NCBI GenBank assembly: GCA_037074765.1
Contig: JBAMDO010000573.1
Span: 186,001 to 250,000 of the forward strand
Length of the DNA: 64,000 nucleotides
Reading direction: 5' to 3'
From: Mansonella perstans
Taxonomy: Eukaryota; Nematoda; Chromadorea; Rhabditida; Onchocercidae
This document shows positions 1-12,700 of the stretch, one piece after another. The notes beneath the pieces were generated by a model, which was not told the DNA's origin, searched no databases, and saw only the letters and a program-made list of their open reading frames with translations. Positions within the stretch are counted from its first letter, which is position 1; each line of letters opens with the position of its first letter. The translations under genes were made by a program, and so were the position numbers.

Positions 1-565
1 ATTGTTTACTTTTTCACTTTGAAAATTGAAGAAAAATTTTTCATTTTATTAATTCTTCCCAAAATTGTTCTATTTAAAAAATATTTTAGAAATACTTATT
101 ATTATTTTTTTTCTTTATTTTTTAAATTTTTTTTTTTTTTTTATTTAAGAAATATTTTTTTAAGAAATATTTTTAAAATACTTATTTAAGAAATAAAATA
201 ATGATCAGGAAAAATTTCATTTATATCATTATTGGTCAATTATTATCACATACAATTTGTAATAATCTGATTTACACCTTGCTGTATCCCACAAATCACG
301 TCAATAACGTTCCAATAAGCGGTTCACCTGAGAAGAGATTTAATGTTTTCATGATCAGAAGTTTAATTAAGAGTGTTAAATATAGCAGCGCTTCTATGGT
401 GGTGGAGTTGTACTCGAGGGGTAATGGTGTATGAACATTTGGTGTACCGATTGGAACTATTGATTTTAGAGATTTTTTTCCCAAGGAAGAATTTATTTCG
501 TAGTTGACAGCTGTTCGAAGTGAACATTGTAATGAGAAGTTTATATTTCAGAAATTGGCCTTGTC
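1..565. other. AT-rich upstream region
   Basis: No gene is supported here. The first 200 bases are poly(A)/poly(T)-rich low-complexity DNA, including a long T run near 128-142. A small open frame at 201-434 has no family resemblance and no splice context, so I treat it as chance. The last part is the 5' flank of the NDUFA11-like gene and carries its presumed trans-splice acceptor. Confidence 0.6.
541..565 (+). promoter_or_regulatory. Presumed spliced-leader acceptor and short 5' UTR
   Basis: The sequence reads TTATATTTCAG, ending at 551, then 14 bases of leader before the ATG at 566. A nematode 3' splice consensus just upstream of an initiator ATG, with no visible donor upstream, is typical of SL trans-splicing. 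That this site is trans-spliced rather than cis-spliced is inference. Confidence 0.45.
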
Positions 566-3342
566 ATGGGTGAAGATGATGATGAACCTTTACGAGCTAC
601 CTATACACCAGTCAGACCACCCTGGATAGGTTACTGGAATAAACGTTGGGATAAACGTGATCAGTATGTACATTATTAATCTTTTCGATTTACTATTTTT
701 ATCTAAATTTTCAGATCTTATAATAACACAGCTTTTTGTAATTATAGAAGTTTTTTTTTCTAACTCTTCTATCGTCTTTCTTAACATCTTCTTTTATTCA
801 GAAGCAAGACACGTAAGGCATGGTGGACCGAACTAGGTTGGACAGATGCGGCAACCGAAAATGGCAAAATGTGTATTGGAGGAGCACAGCTAAGGGAGCA
901 TGATCCAGACTAGTTAGTTTTAAGTCTAATTTTGAAATTTCTTACTCAAAATAATTTATAATACAGATTTCGACAGGAAACGTGCCTGTTTTTCTTTGCT
1001 CTGCAGGGGAACATTTTTTCAGTTATGATCCTAAAGTTCCTGATGGAACGTCTCTTGCGGGTCCTATGGGTCTGGATTCAACAAAATATCCAAATTTAAC
1101 GCGGAAAAGTGACCAGCCAGGAAATTACGAGGAGTTTATGAATAAGGTAGAGTATTAAAGGTTATTAGAAATGAAATAGTTGTCAGACGAAACATTTTGA
1201 AATGAGCGCGAGTTAGGCTATCAATGAGGAATGGAAGAGAAAAGAAATAATGTGATTACGTATCAGTGATATTACAGGTACGAAAAACATGAAATGAGAA
1301 TTTACCAAATTATGAGGAGGTCGCTACGTTTGCGTAACAGTATAATATTCAATCTGAGTATTTGTGCGGTAGTTGTTGCTATTCCTCGTTATCGGAACTG
1401 CTACATTACAAACTAAATAAACTTGTAGATTGTTTACGGTGTTGTGATATTTATTTTATTCAATTTTTGTCATTTTAGCTGTATAAAAATTCCACACAGT
1501 ACAAGGATATCGCTGCAAAATATGAGTTAACTGAAGGACCGTGGCCTCATCACAAAGGCTTGAAAGTAATGCGCGCCAACAACAACTCTCATGAATTTCT
1601 GGCAAGTCATGATCAACGGGAATTTTCTCCCATATATAGCTATTTGATTGCCTTTTTATGATGATTTGTACGTGAATAGGTTAGCGAGTGATCGAAATAA
1701 CAAAGAACATGAGGGAATTTTTTTTGGTGACCATAGTGATAATGTGTATTCTTTTATGTTGAGAAAATTATCTCATTTAGGCAAGGCATAAAACACCGTG
1801 GTGGGTGCCGAAGGCATTTCGATTCTTCGATTCTCCGCTTAATGAAGATCCTATCATAAAGGGACTGGCTGGTGTACAATACACGGCTCTGATTTGTAAG
1901 TTTCGCTCTTGAGTATCATCTACGAACATTATTTTTATTTTTATTTTAACTTTATTAACGAATAAACAGGATACTTTGAAGGAATGCTGGATAAGTGATT
2001 AGTTTGTTGGGAATTCGAATGCGTTTTGGTATGGTACGAAGAAAAGACAGTAGGATTTCTTTTTCCAGTGGTTCCTTACTTGTAGGATTTCTTTTTCCAG
2101 TGATTCCTTACACTGGTTTGCATATCCGAGGTCACAATGTACTTCCAGTTCCAATTACTCCACTGTCAGTAATGAAGACATATTTTAAGCTCTTCCCGAC
2201 TCCAGGTTATTTTTGTAAATATATTATTTTTTAACATTCGATAAGATTTTTAGTACAAATGTTAAAAAAATTCAGTTTTGAAAAATTTTTATTTTTGGTG
2301 AAATTTATGTCTGTCTTTATGTAGACGTATTGAAAAACTGACAAATCATTGTAATTGGCGACTCATATTTTCAGTGTAGTTGTTTCACCATCCAGAATTG
2401 TACTCTTTAGAAAGGATGATTAACTGTGTTACACCTAGATGTCGTTTAGTATATCTGAATCATTTAGAATTCCATTTCATCCAGTAGTATATGTTAATTT
2501 TTGATTTTACCCTAACAACTGCACTTCAGCTATATTGGCTTTCACATGGGGTGTAGCACTGAGTGGTGCAGCAATGGTGAGACACAAAGACGATTTCACG
2601 AACCACTTATATGCATCTACTGCAACAGGGATGGTTTTCGCAACAATGAGTATGTAATTGAAATTCAGATTTTGCTGTATACATTTTTAAGAAAACAGAG
2701 GTTTTATGTAGTGTCGCTTGCTGATAATTCATTTGCGGGATTCACGAGCATGTCTAAGACAATCATTTCGTCTTTTGAAGTTCGGTAACTTATTTCCTAT
2801 GCTCATTAATTGGATAGTTTTTACGAAGGCAGTCTAAAAATAGAAAATATTATTATTACATGTGTTTTTTTATTATTGCATGTTTTTTATCGAATGTATT
2901 TTTTTTTTCGATTTTTCTGGGAAAATAGGAAATGGTCATACTGAAAGGAGATTCACTGTTCTCAAATCTCGGTTTTTCTCGAACCTGGCACATCGAATAC
3001 ATCCATGCGAGATCTTTCATATGCTCATTTTGTAGTACTGTGATTTGATTTTAGAATTCTCACCAATTTTTTCTGCTGTCTAGGATTTCCTAATAAGATT
3101 CAATTCAATTTATATTTTCCACTCAGATCTTGTCCGTTTCAGGAGATAATTTCCTTGCTGGTTTTTCATTGGGATTCTTTGTATACTTAGCTGGGTTATG
3201 CTGGCAGTACATGAGGGTGTCAGAATGGAGTTTGCAAAACAAAGTTATACATCGCAAATCTGGAAGTTTTTATGGTGGGCCATTGATGTGGAAACTGAAG
3301 TGGAGAGGCGGTGAAGAGGAAATACCTACCAAGAAATGGTGA
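566..3342 (+). CDS. NDUFA11: NADH dehydrogenase 1 alpha subcomplex subunit 11-like (NDUFA11/B14.7, Tim17 family)
   Basis: Accessory membrane subunit of mitochondrial respiratory complex I. Seven phase-consistent exons (566-663, 802-912, 1023-1146, 1479-1601, 1781-1895, 2530-2649, 3143-3342) encode 296 aa. The C-terminal third (about residues 180-275) matches the Tim17-like core of NDUFA11: a Gly/Ala-rich membrane segment, then VRHKDDFTNHLYASTATG, a second membrane segment after DNFLAGFSLGFF, and a basic tail ending IPTKKW. The vertebrate protein has the equivalent VREKPDDPLNYFLGG. The first 185 residues are Trp- and Pro-rich and longer than in vertebrates, so this may be a nematode-specific extension. 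The start is the first ATG after the presumed trans-splice site. The intron after 1601 begins GCAAGT (GC-AG type). The family call is from recall and moderately sure; the exon phases are well supported. Confidence 0.78.
2050..2112 (+). repeat. Two-copy 32-bp tandem duplication in an intron
   Basis: GTAGGATTTCTTTTTCCAG begins at 2050 and again at 2082, and the similarity continues for about 31 bases with one clear difference (GTGGTT versus GTGATT). Each copy holds TTTTCCAG, a possible decoy 3' splice site. It lies in the 634-bp fifth intron of the NDUFA11-like gene. Confidence 0.8.
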
Positions 3343-3804
3343 TCGATGATGATTGATTTAGAAAAGTCTGGTAACCATAACAGTTCAACGTATCAATGCT
3401 ATTTGTTAGGGAATTGTTCTACTCACAATGTATAAATGCTTTCAGTATATGATATTGTATGTATGAAATGAAGTTTCTTTTATTAAAAAAATAGTTTTGT
3501 GCAAGAGAAAGGTATAATATGATTACTCATTTTTGAGTTGCAAGTAATTTTTGTGGCTGCGAATTTGTAAATTCTTCATTTAAAATTCGAATTTGTCGTA
3601 AGGATTTGATAGTCTAAGTACTAAATTGGGTATTATTACAAATATTTTTACTAGAAGTTTAAAAGCATGAGGTACTAAGATGGCTTCAAAAAACTATTTT
3701 CCAGTTGGTCGATGTAGATAATTGATAATTTTTGCTGTGCAGATTGTATGAATGTAATCAAATGAATAAACTTCAATTAGTGGTTATAACGATATCATTG
3801 ATGA

Positions 3805-4149
3805 TTTTAGCTGACAAATTCCTATTGTCTTGGATAATAGTTGATTAAGATGCGTCGAGATTCTTTTTTATACTTTCTCACGATGATGGGTGCTTATACA
3901 TCAAGTTATATTTTTATTGTTTGGCGATGGAAATTTTTTCGAATATTAATACTGTGTCACACTGCATTATTAGTTTACAACAGCATTATGAGAAAAGATG
4001 TTGTATATGTGACAAACTGATGAACAATAACAAAAATAAACAAACAAAAAAAATAAACAAACAATTCGATTAACAAACAAAAAAAATAAACAAACAATTC
4101 GATTAATTTTAGCTGACAAATTTCTATTGTCTTTGATAATAGTTGATTA
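3805..4149 (+). repeat. Pair of diverged ~44-bp direct repeats about 300 bp apart
   Basis: ATTTTAGCTGACAAATT begins near 3805 and again near 4105. Both copies continue through CTATTGTCTT(T/G)GATAATAGTTGATTA with only a few substitutions. They bracket the 33-bp tandem duplication at 4041-4106, as expected from local duplication or slippage. There are no inverted ends that would mark a transposon. Confidence 0.75.
4041..4106 (+). repeat. 33-bp tandem duplication (two copies)
   Basis: A unit starting CAAACAAAAAAAATAAAC and ending ATTCGATTAA occurs at 4041-4073 and again, apparently identical, at 4074-4106. It is A-rich and noncoding. Confidence 0.85.
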
Positions 4150-4533
4150 CTGCTATGTTAATAGGTTTCGCATTGAAAGATCCGTCAGCTCATCATGTAG
4201 GTTAAACATAATGTATACGATTATTAAGTATTCCTCTTATTCGTAGCTATGCATAAGTTCTTTGTAACAGAAACTGACTTATTGCCTTATATTCTCTTCA
4301 TCGCTTTCAATTTTAGATTTTATTATTCTATCTGCCAAATTTATGGAAGTATTTCGATAATGTGACATATATTTCCTGGCTAAAGAGGGAAAAATTTTTT
4401 TACTGTTCAATGCTTTCCAAAATATTCGGTTGCAAATATTTTATAGAAGACGAGAAGAAGAATACTTTCATATGGAATGCTGAGATGTTATTAAGATATT
4501 TTATTAAAAATTACTTGACAAGGAATATAATAA

Positions 4534-4824
4534 GTGATTAAGATCCGGTTATTGCTAGCTGTTAGAGGCTACGACATCGCTCCCAAAAATTATGAAGTCA
4601 TAAGAGACATTCTAAACAATAAATTCGGAAAATCGTCTACCATACAAGCGATCACGTTAACGACTGTAAGAAAAAAGAAGCGTAACATATGGTATTTAAG
4701 TGCTCCCGTTGTTATGGATTTATTTCCGGAAAAAGACCAAATTATTTGTTGGGATAAATTGATTTTGGTAATGAACCGTATGCATCTTTATAACTTCACA
4801 GGTGATTACATTTGTAAGGTTTAG
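4534..4824 (+). pseudogene. Possible BEL/Pao-type retroelement gag fragment (degenerate)
   Basis: An open frame of about 96 codons stands alone in noncoding DNA. It has no ATG at its beginning (it opens on GTG) and no splice context. The segment IAPKNYEVIRDILNNKFGK resembles the pattern in the Pao gag-associated DUF1759 region, where an NY...A...L...FG core follows a hydrophobic stretch. No protease, reverse transcriptase or long terminal repeat is visible nearby. It could equally be a chance open frame or an orphan exon. The family suggestion is inference from one short motif. Confidence 0.25.
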
Positions 4825-6752
4825 TATTTTTTGAGTTATTTATGGTATTTGTGGTATTGCAATCTGTTTAGAGTAGGATTTGCTCTTTTTAATCAATTTG
4901 TAAACTAGAGAAAAATCAGTTCTTGTTTGTGTAAATTTTACCAGTTTCATCTTTCACAAGCCTTTCTGCTGAACGTCTCACTTTCCGGCGCAAAACTTTC
5001 TGGAGAACTTTCTATTATTTTCTGCTAACCTTGCACATACATCACAACGGTGAAGGGAAATAGAGTTCAAGCTTTATGGAGATCAACCAAAGAGTATCAG
5101 CGAGTTTAGAAGATCTTCCAAGAAATAAAGTTCATAGATATATATTTTGGATTAATTCGAATAGACTGGAAGATTGCATTTATTTTTTCTTGGTTGGTCC
5201 TGCAAGAGCAAAATATGGAATGGCCGTTTGTTTTTAAACTCATTTTGAAAAATGTGCCGACTATATCAGACTATACTACAGAATGGCGGCACATTTGTAT
5301 CCTTTCTAATAATATTTTCGCAGGTTGATTTTATTATTTTTGCTGTTTTCAAAATTTTGTGATTTTATTTTCTTTATCGTTTTCATTGGATTTATAACTT
5401 AGAAACTTGCCGTTATATAGTTTAAAAAAAAAAAAAACAAAAATAAAAACGAAGTTTGACGTAGATATTTGCGGAATTATATGAAATTCTTCATCTTCGA
5501 CCAGTATTATCCAATAGATTGGTAGATATAATCAGTCTGTACTTCTTATGGATTTCAATATTCTCCTTTACAAAAACAATATTTCTATTGACGTGTCCAC
5601 CAAAGTGTATCTGTTAGTGCTTTGCTTATTCTATTTGTGGAGAACTTATGTTTTATGTCGAAAACTCGATTTCCATGAGCTTCCAATAATTTAAAAATAA
5701 TTGAAAAAACACTGTGCTAAAATTTTTATAAAGCAACAGAACAGTAATGATGTTTTGTTAAGCGCTTATTTTGTGGGAATTTGGTTCAAGTCGAGCAATT
5801 TAAAGATGAGATTCTACTTAATATATCACTTTCAATTTGTCAAGAAATAAATTAACCTTCTGAAAGTCGGTGTTTTGAGACTTCTAAAATTGTATTTTAT
5901 ATGAAAGAGTATTTGAAAATTATTACGAAGTGGCACACTGTGTAAGTGGAGTGAACTGATAAAGAATGGAACGTCTCTCCATTGAAAAATTTTTTATATG
6001 CGTAAAAAACAACGAAGGAGTTAAATAAGAAAGCGGAAAAAAGGAAGTGTAGACTGAATTGTCGTCTTATAAGTCCAAATTTATCAGTTATGGTCGAAGC
6101 TATTCGCTTTAAACTTTTTAATAGATGTCTCATAATAGAATGAATTTCAAAAAAAAGTGAAAACAGAAAAAAAGTTGTGTGTTCTGAATGGGCGGCTTTA
6201 TATTTTCTCTTATCTGGTTCAAGTTTTGACATAATTTTCGTTTTCTACCATTGTCTCCGTAATATGGAAGATTTTAAAGCTTAATTTGAATTTCAAATTC
6301 CTGCATAAAAATAGTTTTTTTGTCCAGGAACTTCATTTATTATATTATTCCTCGTTGTAGACATTCGTGCGCAAAGGTTTTTTCCGCTGCCGCAATTCTA
6401 AAATAATATTTGCTCTTTTTTCCACCATATACCATTCCAGGGAGCTTTCGGAAAGCTAATTTAGTGCTATTATGATTATATTAATATACCAATTGTTCAT
6501 TGATTATTTCAGCAGAAGTTTTCATAGTGAATTTTTGTAATATTAAAAATATTATTCAGTAAAAAGTCATGACGAAACTACTTTTAACTACCGCTTTATA
6601 CTTATAGCTCCAGTGACGAATTTAAATTTAGATTTTCGAAAAGTAATAATGATTTGAAATAAATCCAGTATCTAGTTAACCTGCAATTAATTTATTGTTT
6701 TTAATCTGGTCTTTTAGTGCTTGTATAATTAAACCTGATAGAAACAGAAGGA

Positions 6753-9700
6753 ATGGATACGCTTGTTTGGGCACCTGATGATAAGGATGGATTCGTTTTA
6801 TGCAAAATTGTTGACATTGGTTGTGAATGGGTGAAACTGCAACGACAGCACGGAACAGAAACGGTATGCGTAGTTTAAAGTAGAAAAAAGCTGTGATCTA
6901 AATAAATTAATTATGTTTTCTCTAGAAGTAGTCAATTTTAATCGACTAACTGTTTCAGTTCCAAGCTTTTTACGATAACATTTTTCCTGCTGGAGAAGAT
7001 ATCAACCATGATGTCGATGATAATTGTAAACCTTCATTATTAAAGCAAAAACTTTTCTCTACAGATCATTACAATATCCTACATAGCATTCACTTGCTAT
7101 AAATTTTTTCCTATATCGAAAATATGTTCCATGCGATGATTGAGCATATCGAAAGTTCAGAGAAATCAAAGTTGAATTTGTCAGAAAAATGCTATTATTT
7201 TCAGGTTCACTGACTCATCTGAACGACGGTTCTCTTCTGAATAACTGCCGTTTGCGCTATAATCGCAAACAATTTTACGTAAATTTTGTTTGCTACCAAA
7301 TTCTGTAGTTAATCTTTAAATCTTCTGAACCTGAAAATATCATTTTCTATTTGCTAAGATGCTAGAATTTAAAGAAAGACATTTCATGCTCTTATCCTAC
7401 GTTAGATAACTTAGTTATGTTTCTAGGACAGAAAGGCGGTTATATTGTCAAGTACTTCCCTCGAACAGAAATGCTAACTTTAAAAGTAGTTTAAATACTG
7501 CTTGAAGTAAAAGCATCATTTCGTTTCTTGGTCTTTCTTTTTTTTTTTTTTTTTTTTGGGAGGAATACTAACTTTTCTAGACTTATGTGGCCAATATACT
7601 CATCGCAATCAATCCGTACGAGCAAATTTTTGGCTTATATGATGTTGATATGGTGCGAAAGTACAGAGGGCAATCACTAGGAGCTTTACCTCCGCACATA
7701 TTTGCGATTGGTAATTATTAGTGAATTGAAAATCAAAATCAAAAGTTGGATGACAGGAGAGCAAATAGAAGAACGTAATGACTGTTCACAAGATACAAAT
7801 GTACGTATCTAAATATAATTACTTTAAGCTGATAAAGCTTATCGTGATATGATGCGCAATCAAGAATCTCAATCAGTCATAATATCGGGAGAATCCGGAG
7901 CTGGTAAAACTGAATCTCAAAAGCACATAATTCGATTCTTATGCGAATCTTGGGGACATCTGGTAGGAACAGTTGAACAACGCATTTTAGCAAGTAAGAA
8001 TTCGAAATAAGATTTTAGTCATGAATATAGTGATTTTTGTATATTAGCCATAAAAAAGCGATATTGGTTGATGCTATTGCGCGATGTTCAGAAGTGATCA
8101 GTAAATAATTCATAAAATATTACCTATTACATAACGAAGCATTTGTAACAATTTAATCACTTATTTACTCATTACTCATAAATTAAAATTGATGTCATAA
8201 TGTTGGAACAATTTCATATATACAGAAAAATTTGCAAATATTTTTATTTGCTTCCTTGAGCTTTAAATTTAAGAAAAATAAGGTAGATATTGCTAATCAT
8301 TAAAATCATTAAAATCGTTCAGATTGCAGTGATTTCAAACAAAATTAATAAGATTACAAACACATCCATTTTAGCTACTAGATTTCAGATTTTTTAAGTT
8401 TCAAAATTTAGTGAGCACAATTCTGGAATCATTTGGGAATGCAAAAACAGCACGCAACAATAACAGCAGTCGATTTGGCAAATTTATTGAATTGCATTTT
8501 AATGACAAGGTTAGATAACAGTTTTCATGGCGCAGAAATTCAAACAATAGTCATTGTTTACTGAGCAATTGGAACTGAAATTTGATGTATCTAGCAAAGT
8601 CCTTACATTACATAGCAATTTACGAGATAAATCTTTAAATAAGCTTACTTTATATGTATCAGAATTTCTACTTGCGCTTCCATATCATACACTTTTTCAT
8701 TTTAGGGCATTATTGTGGGTGGCTTTGTATCTCATTATTTGCTGGAACGTTCACGCCTCTGTGGACAGAATGCATACGAAAGGAATTATCATATCTTTTA
8801 TCAATTGATTATTGGTGCTGACGATCAATTGACAAACAAATTAAAGCTGAATAAACTGGAAAACTTCAATGTTAGTTGCTTTTTACCGTCGCTGTTTTCA
8901 TTTGTTTTTATTTTAAAATTGATCTTTAAAATTTTCAGTCTATGTAAATATTTTATCGAAATTTATTGTTTATTTGCAGTATCTTAATAAAGGATGTATG
9001 CAATTCTTCTTGAACAGGGAAAGTTTGGATAAAGTGGTGCCGGAAAGAAAAAATTGTGATTTGGTAAGGATGGCAATTTGCTTCATTATGTTCAATTCGC
9101 ATATCATCATTATTTGAACTAACAGTAATTTTTATGTGATTGTTCATTTTATAACCCTAAGGAAAATCAATTTGAAAGCTTCATTCGTTCAATAAAAAAA
9201 CATGAATGAATTTTAAGAATGATATGCGAGATGATTTAATTGATGATTATAATGATTTCCGAAAACTGTTGGATGCATTCAGTCACGTCAATATCGCAGT
9301 AGACATTCGAGATGGAGTATTCGAAATAATCGCTGCAATTTTACATCTTGGAAATATCGAATTTTTCAGTGAAACAGCTGGTTTCAAAATTTTTTTTAGT
9401 TATAAGGCTTATCAAAGGTGATATTAATTGAGTTTTGGATTTTAGTTGAATTTACAGCGAGCAGAGTTAATCTTTCATAAAAAAAAAAAAAATCCATGAA
9501 TGCATTCATTAATCAGTATGAAATTGAGTACGGTTAAATTCAATTCAAGCTTTAGCAAATTTTCAAGTTGTGAATTTAAGTTATAAGTTTGGGTATTTTA
9601 AAATTAAAAAAAATTAGTTGACATTTTTTTGCTAGAGTGCTTCTGAAAATATATCTATGTAAAAGTGCCATAAGAGGTTACAAACAATTCGATCGATAAT

Positions 9701-12700
9701 TTTAATTTTTAAGATAATTGAAAAAAATACTGAATAAATTGGACAGCAAAAACTTGAGTGCATAACATAACTTACAGATGGTTGCAATATTAAAGAAGGA
9801 AGCGAAGCGCATTTGATGAATACAGCTGAATTACTTGGCATTGAAGTGACCGATCTGAAGAAGCATCTAGTCACTCGATTGATGCAACCTATTAGAGGTG
9901 GAACTAAGGGGACACTTTATGCGTTAGTTGCCTTAATGCCTTAATGCCTTATCACAAAACGCCTTACCGTAATGCCGTAATGCTTTTATGCCTTACCTTT
10001 AATGCCTTAATGCCTTACCCTAAAATTTTATAAAAATTTACTAAAGCTGAAAAGAAATTGTATAGACATTCGAAACTTTTTTGCTTACCATTTACATCCT
10101 TTTTGTTTATGTCCAAATATTAACTTAAACCATTCCTTTCACCGACCAGTAATTTCGTCTAGGTTTGCAAGATTGGAGATCGAGAAATAGGCATTTGTAA
10201 GACCTTGGTTTGTGAAGTTGTTAATAGCTTCCCTTCCAATCTAATTCCAGTCTTACTGCAACAAGCCTTGTAGTAATATATATGTGACCTTCTGGTAATA
10301 TATATGCAGGCTAAGGCCTTATGTAATATATATGGTAATATATAAGGTTTCCTACGCAAGAATACTTCTAATATTCACTTAACTTTATCGAAAATTATTC
10401 TTTTGTACATATTCTCCTCTGATTAATAGTTTTGATTATTATTTTATTTTCATTATTAATAGTTTTGATTATTTGTCAGACATGATAAGGCAATGCATCT
10501 TTTCAGTTTCTATTTGCGCCTTATTGTAAATACAATCTCACCTGCTCGAGAAATCTAGATTAAAATTTAGGGGTAATAAGTCCTATTCACTGCACTCCAG
10601 ATTATAGAGTACCACTGCGTGCTAGTGAAGCAAGTACGACACGGGACGCTCTTGCCAAAGCTATTTATAGCCGTTTGTTTACTGCAATCGTTAATAAAAT
10701 CACAGAATTCACGCCTATCGATGAGACTGCTTTTTCAATCGGCGTATTGGACACTGCTGGTTTCGGTATTTTTTATTCTTGTTCTAATACCTCACTGTAG
10801 AGAACATTGTATGGTTTCTTGCTTCGGAATCTGAAACTGTCGTGATATCCATCTCTGCATCACACTACTCATTTTGATATAATTTACTTCTCTATTAATC
10901 TTTTAAATTCATCAAAAACTTTCTCAATTCATTAATGCCTATAAAAAGTAATATGTTTAAGCGATAAAAAGATTGAGAAACAATTCCTTCAAGAATCGCT
11001 GAGTTTTCCAAACATTTCAGAATCATTGGATGTAAATTCTTACGAACAGTTTTGCATAAATTATTGTAATGAAAAGTTGCAAAATTTCTTCAATGAAAGA
11101 ATTTTTATGGATGAACAAGATTTATACTGCAAAGAGCAATTGCACTGCGACACAATTGAATTCAGTGATAACAAAAAATGCATTGGTTCGGTCTACTACA
11201 TTTCACATGCTTATTGCCATTCACTTGCTGATATTGTTGTTGTTGATGATGTTTAAAGTTGCACAACATGAATTGATTAAGTAGCAGAAACACTTTTTTC
11301 AATTTTAATTTTCACTACTGAATTTTCAAAGCGCTGAAAAAAGATAACACAGAGTCCAATGGGCATTCCTATTTGTAGAATTATTTGAACAAAAGCTATA
11401 TGGAATCTTTGAATTACTGGACAATGAATCACGCTTGCCACGTTCCTCCGCGGAACATTTCACGAGGACAGTGCACGAAACTCATATCTGTCATCCTTGC
11501 TTAATGGTTCATTTTCATGTTACTTGTTTTTCTTCATGCATCATAAATTGGAAATTCGAAGGGATAAATTAATTTCTGAACTATAGTCAACTTGGCAATA
11601 ATTGATATTTAATGGCTGTACCAGAATCAGCAATAATGATTATTCGTCTTTTATATAGTGCTTAAATGAAAATCCTAAGTCATAACCCAAAGGAAACTGA
11701 CTTATCATGTCGATCAGTAACTTGCCCAGTGGTTAGGCTGCTATGGTATGAGACTCAAGACATCATGCTCGGATCGCATACTGTTACGTGATATCACGAA
11801 GCAGTATTACTTGAATCCTTCATCTTCCGCAATATCATTGGGTTACTGCTCTGAAAACGTGATAGGGTATCAGTAAGTAGAAGATAGGATGCAGGTTATA
11901 AAGTCCCGTTATACAGGCGCCGCGGTTATCACGTTGTCATCGTGCAATGCGTGACGATGAAGGTTTCATTATTTGCCATTATGCAGCAGATGTTTGCTAT
12001 GATACTTCTCAGTTTCTTGAAAAGAATAATGACACTTTGCATGCATCACTGCAATATCTCATGCAACAAAGCAGGTTCGCAACTCAGACATTTTCTCGGA
12101 ATTATAATCCCTAAGTCTTTTAACTGATAATTGATTACAAAAAGTATTTGAAATTGAATTTTAGAAACATTTCTCAGAAATTACAGTGATTGCTTCCCAA
12201 ATATTTTGTTTAAGGAAAAGCTTAGTTTGTGAATTATTTACGGACAGTGAATTTTCAAACACGGGAAGAAGAGATGTATCCTTAGGCAAATTGGTAAACG
12301 CATCAGTTGGAAACAAATTCCGCTCACAGCTTGATATTTTGCTTACAAAACTACGTGAAACGGTAAATTCTCGAACTAATTGAAAATCTTTTGTTATTAT
12401 TTAAGTATTTTTATGACAGCTGTAAGAATAATAAAAGAAATTAACTAAATGGTAAGAAATGATAAAACAATGTAGTGGTAATTTAACAAAGTTGTGACAT
12501 AACTTTTTCGAAATGAGAGAAAAATGATCGTCACTGTTTCGTTTTTATTTTTGGATTATTTATTCTCCATGATTACCATCGAAGATCCCAGAAGTCTTCA
12601 CTAATTTGTTTGAGGAGACCCATTTCGTACGATGTATCAAGCCTAATTCGGAAATGAAATCCAATAAGTTTGATGGAGCGCAAATTTTGCAACAGCTGAA

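Larger units (their letters stand above)
3343..6752. other. Gene-poor interval between the NDUFA11-like and myosin VI genes
   Basis: This is the 3' flank of the complex I gene followed by AT-rich spacer. I see no convincing multi-exon gene. It contains a 33-bp tandem duplication, a pair of diverged 44-bp direct repeats, a short A run near 5425, and one open frame at 4534-4824 that may be a retroelement scrap (listed separately). The minus-strand open frame at 5897-6232 is Phe/Ser-rich and looks like chance. Confidence 0.55.

Noticed and set aside
5897..6232. 111-codon minus-strand open frame
   Set aside because: Phe/Ser/His-rich, no recognisable motif, isolated in spacer. Judged chance.
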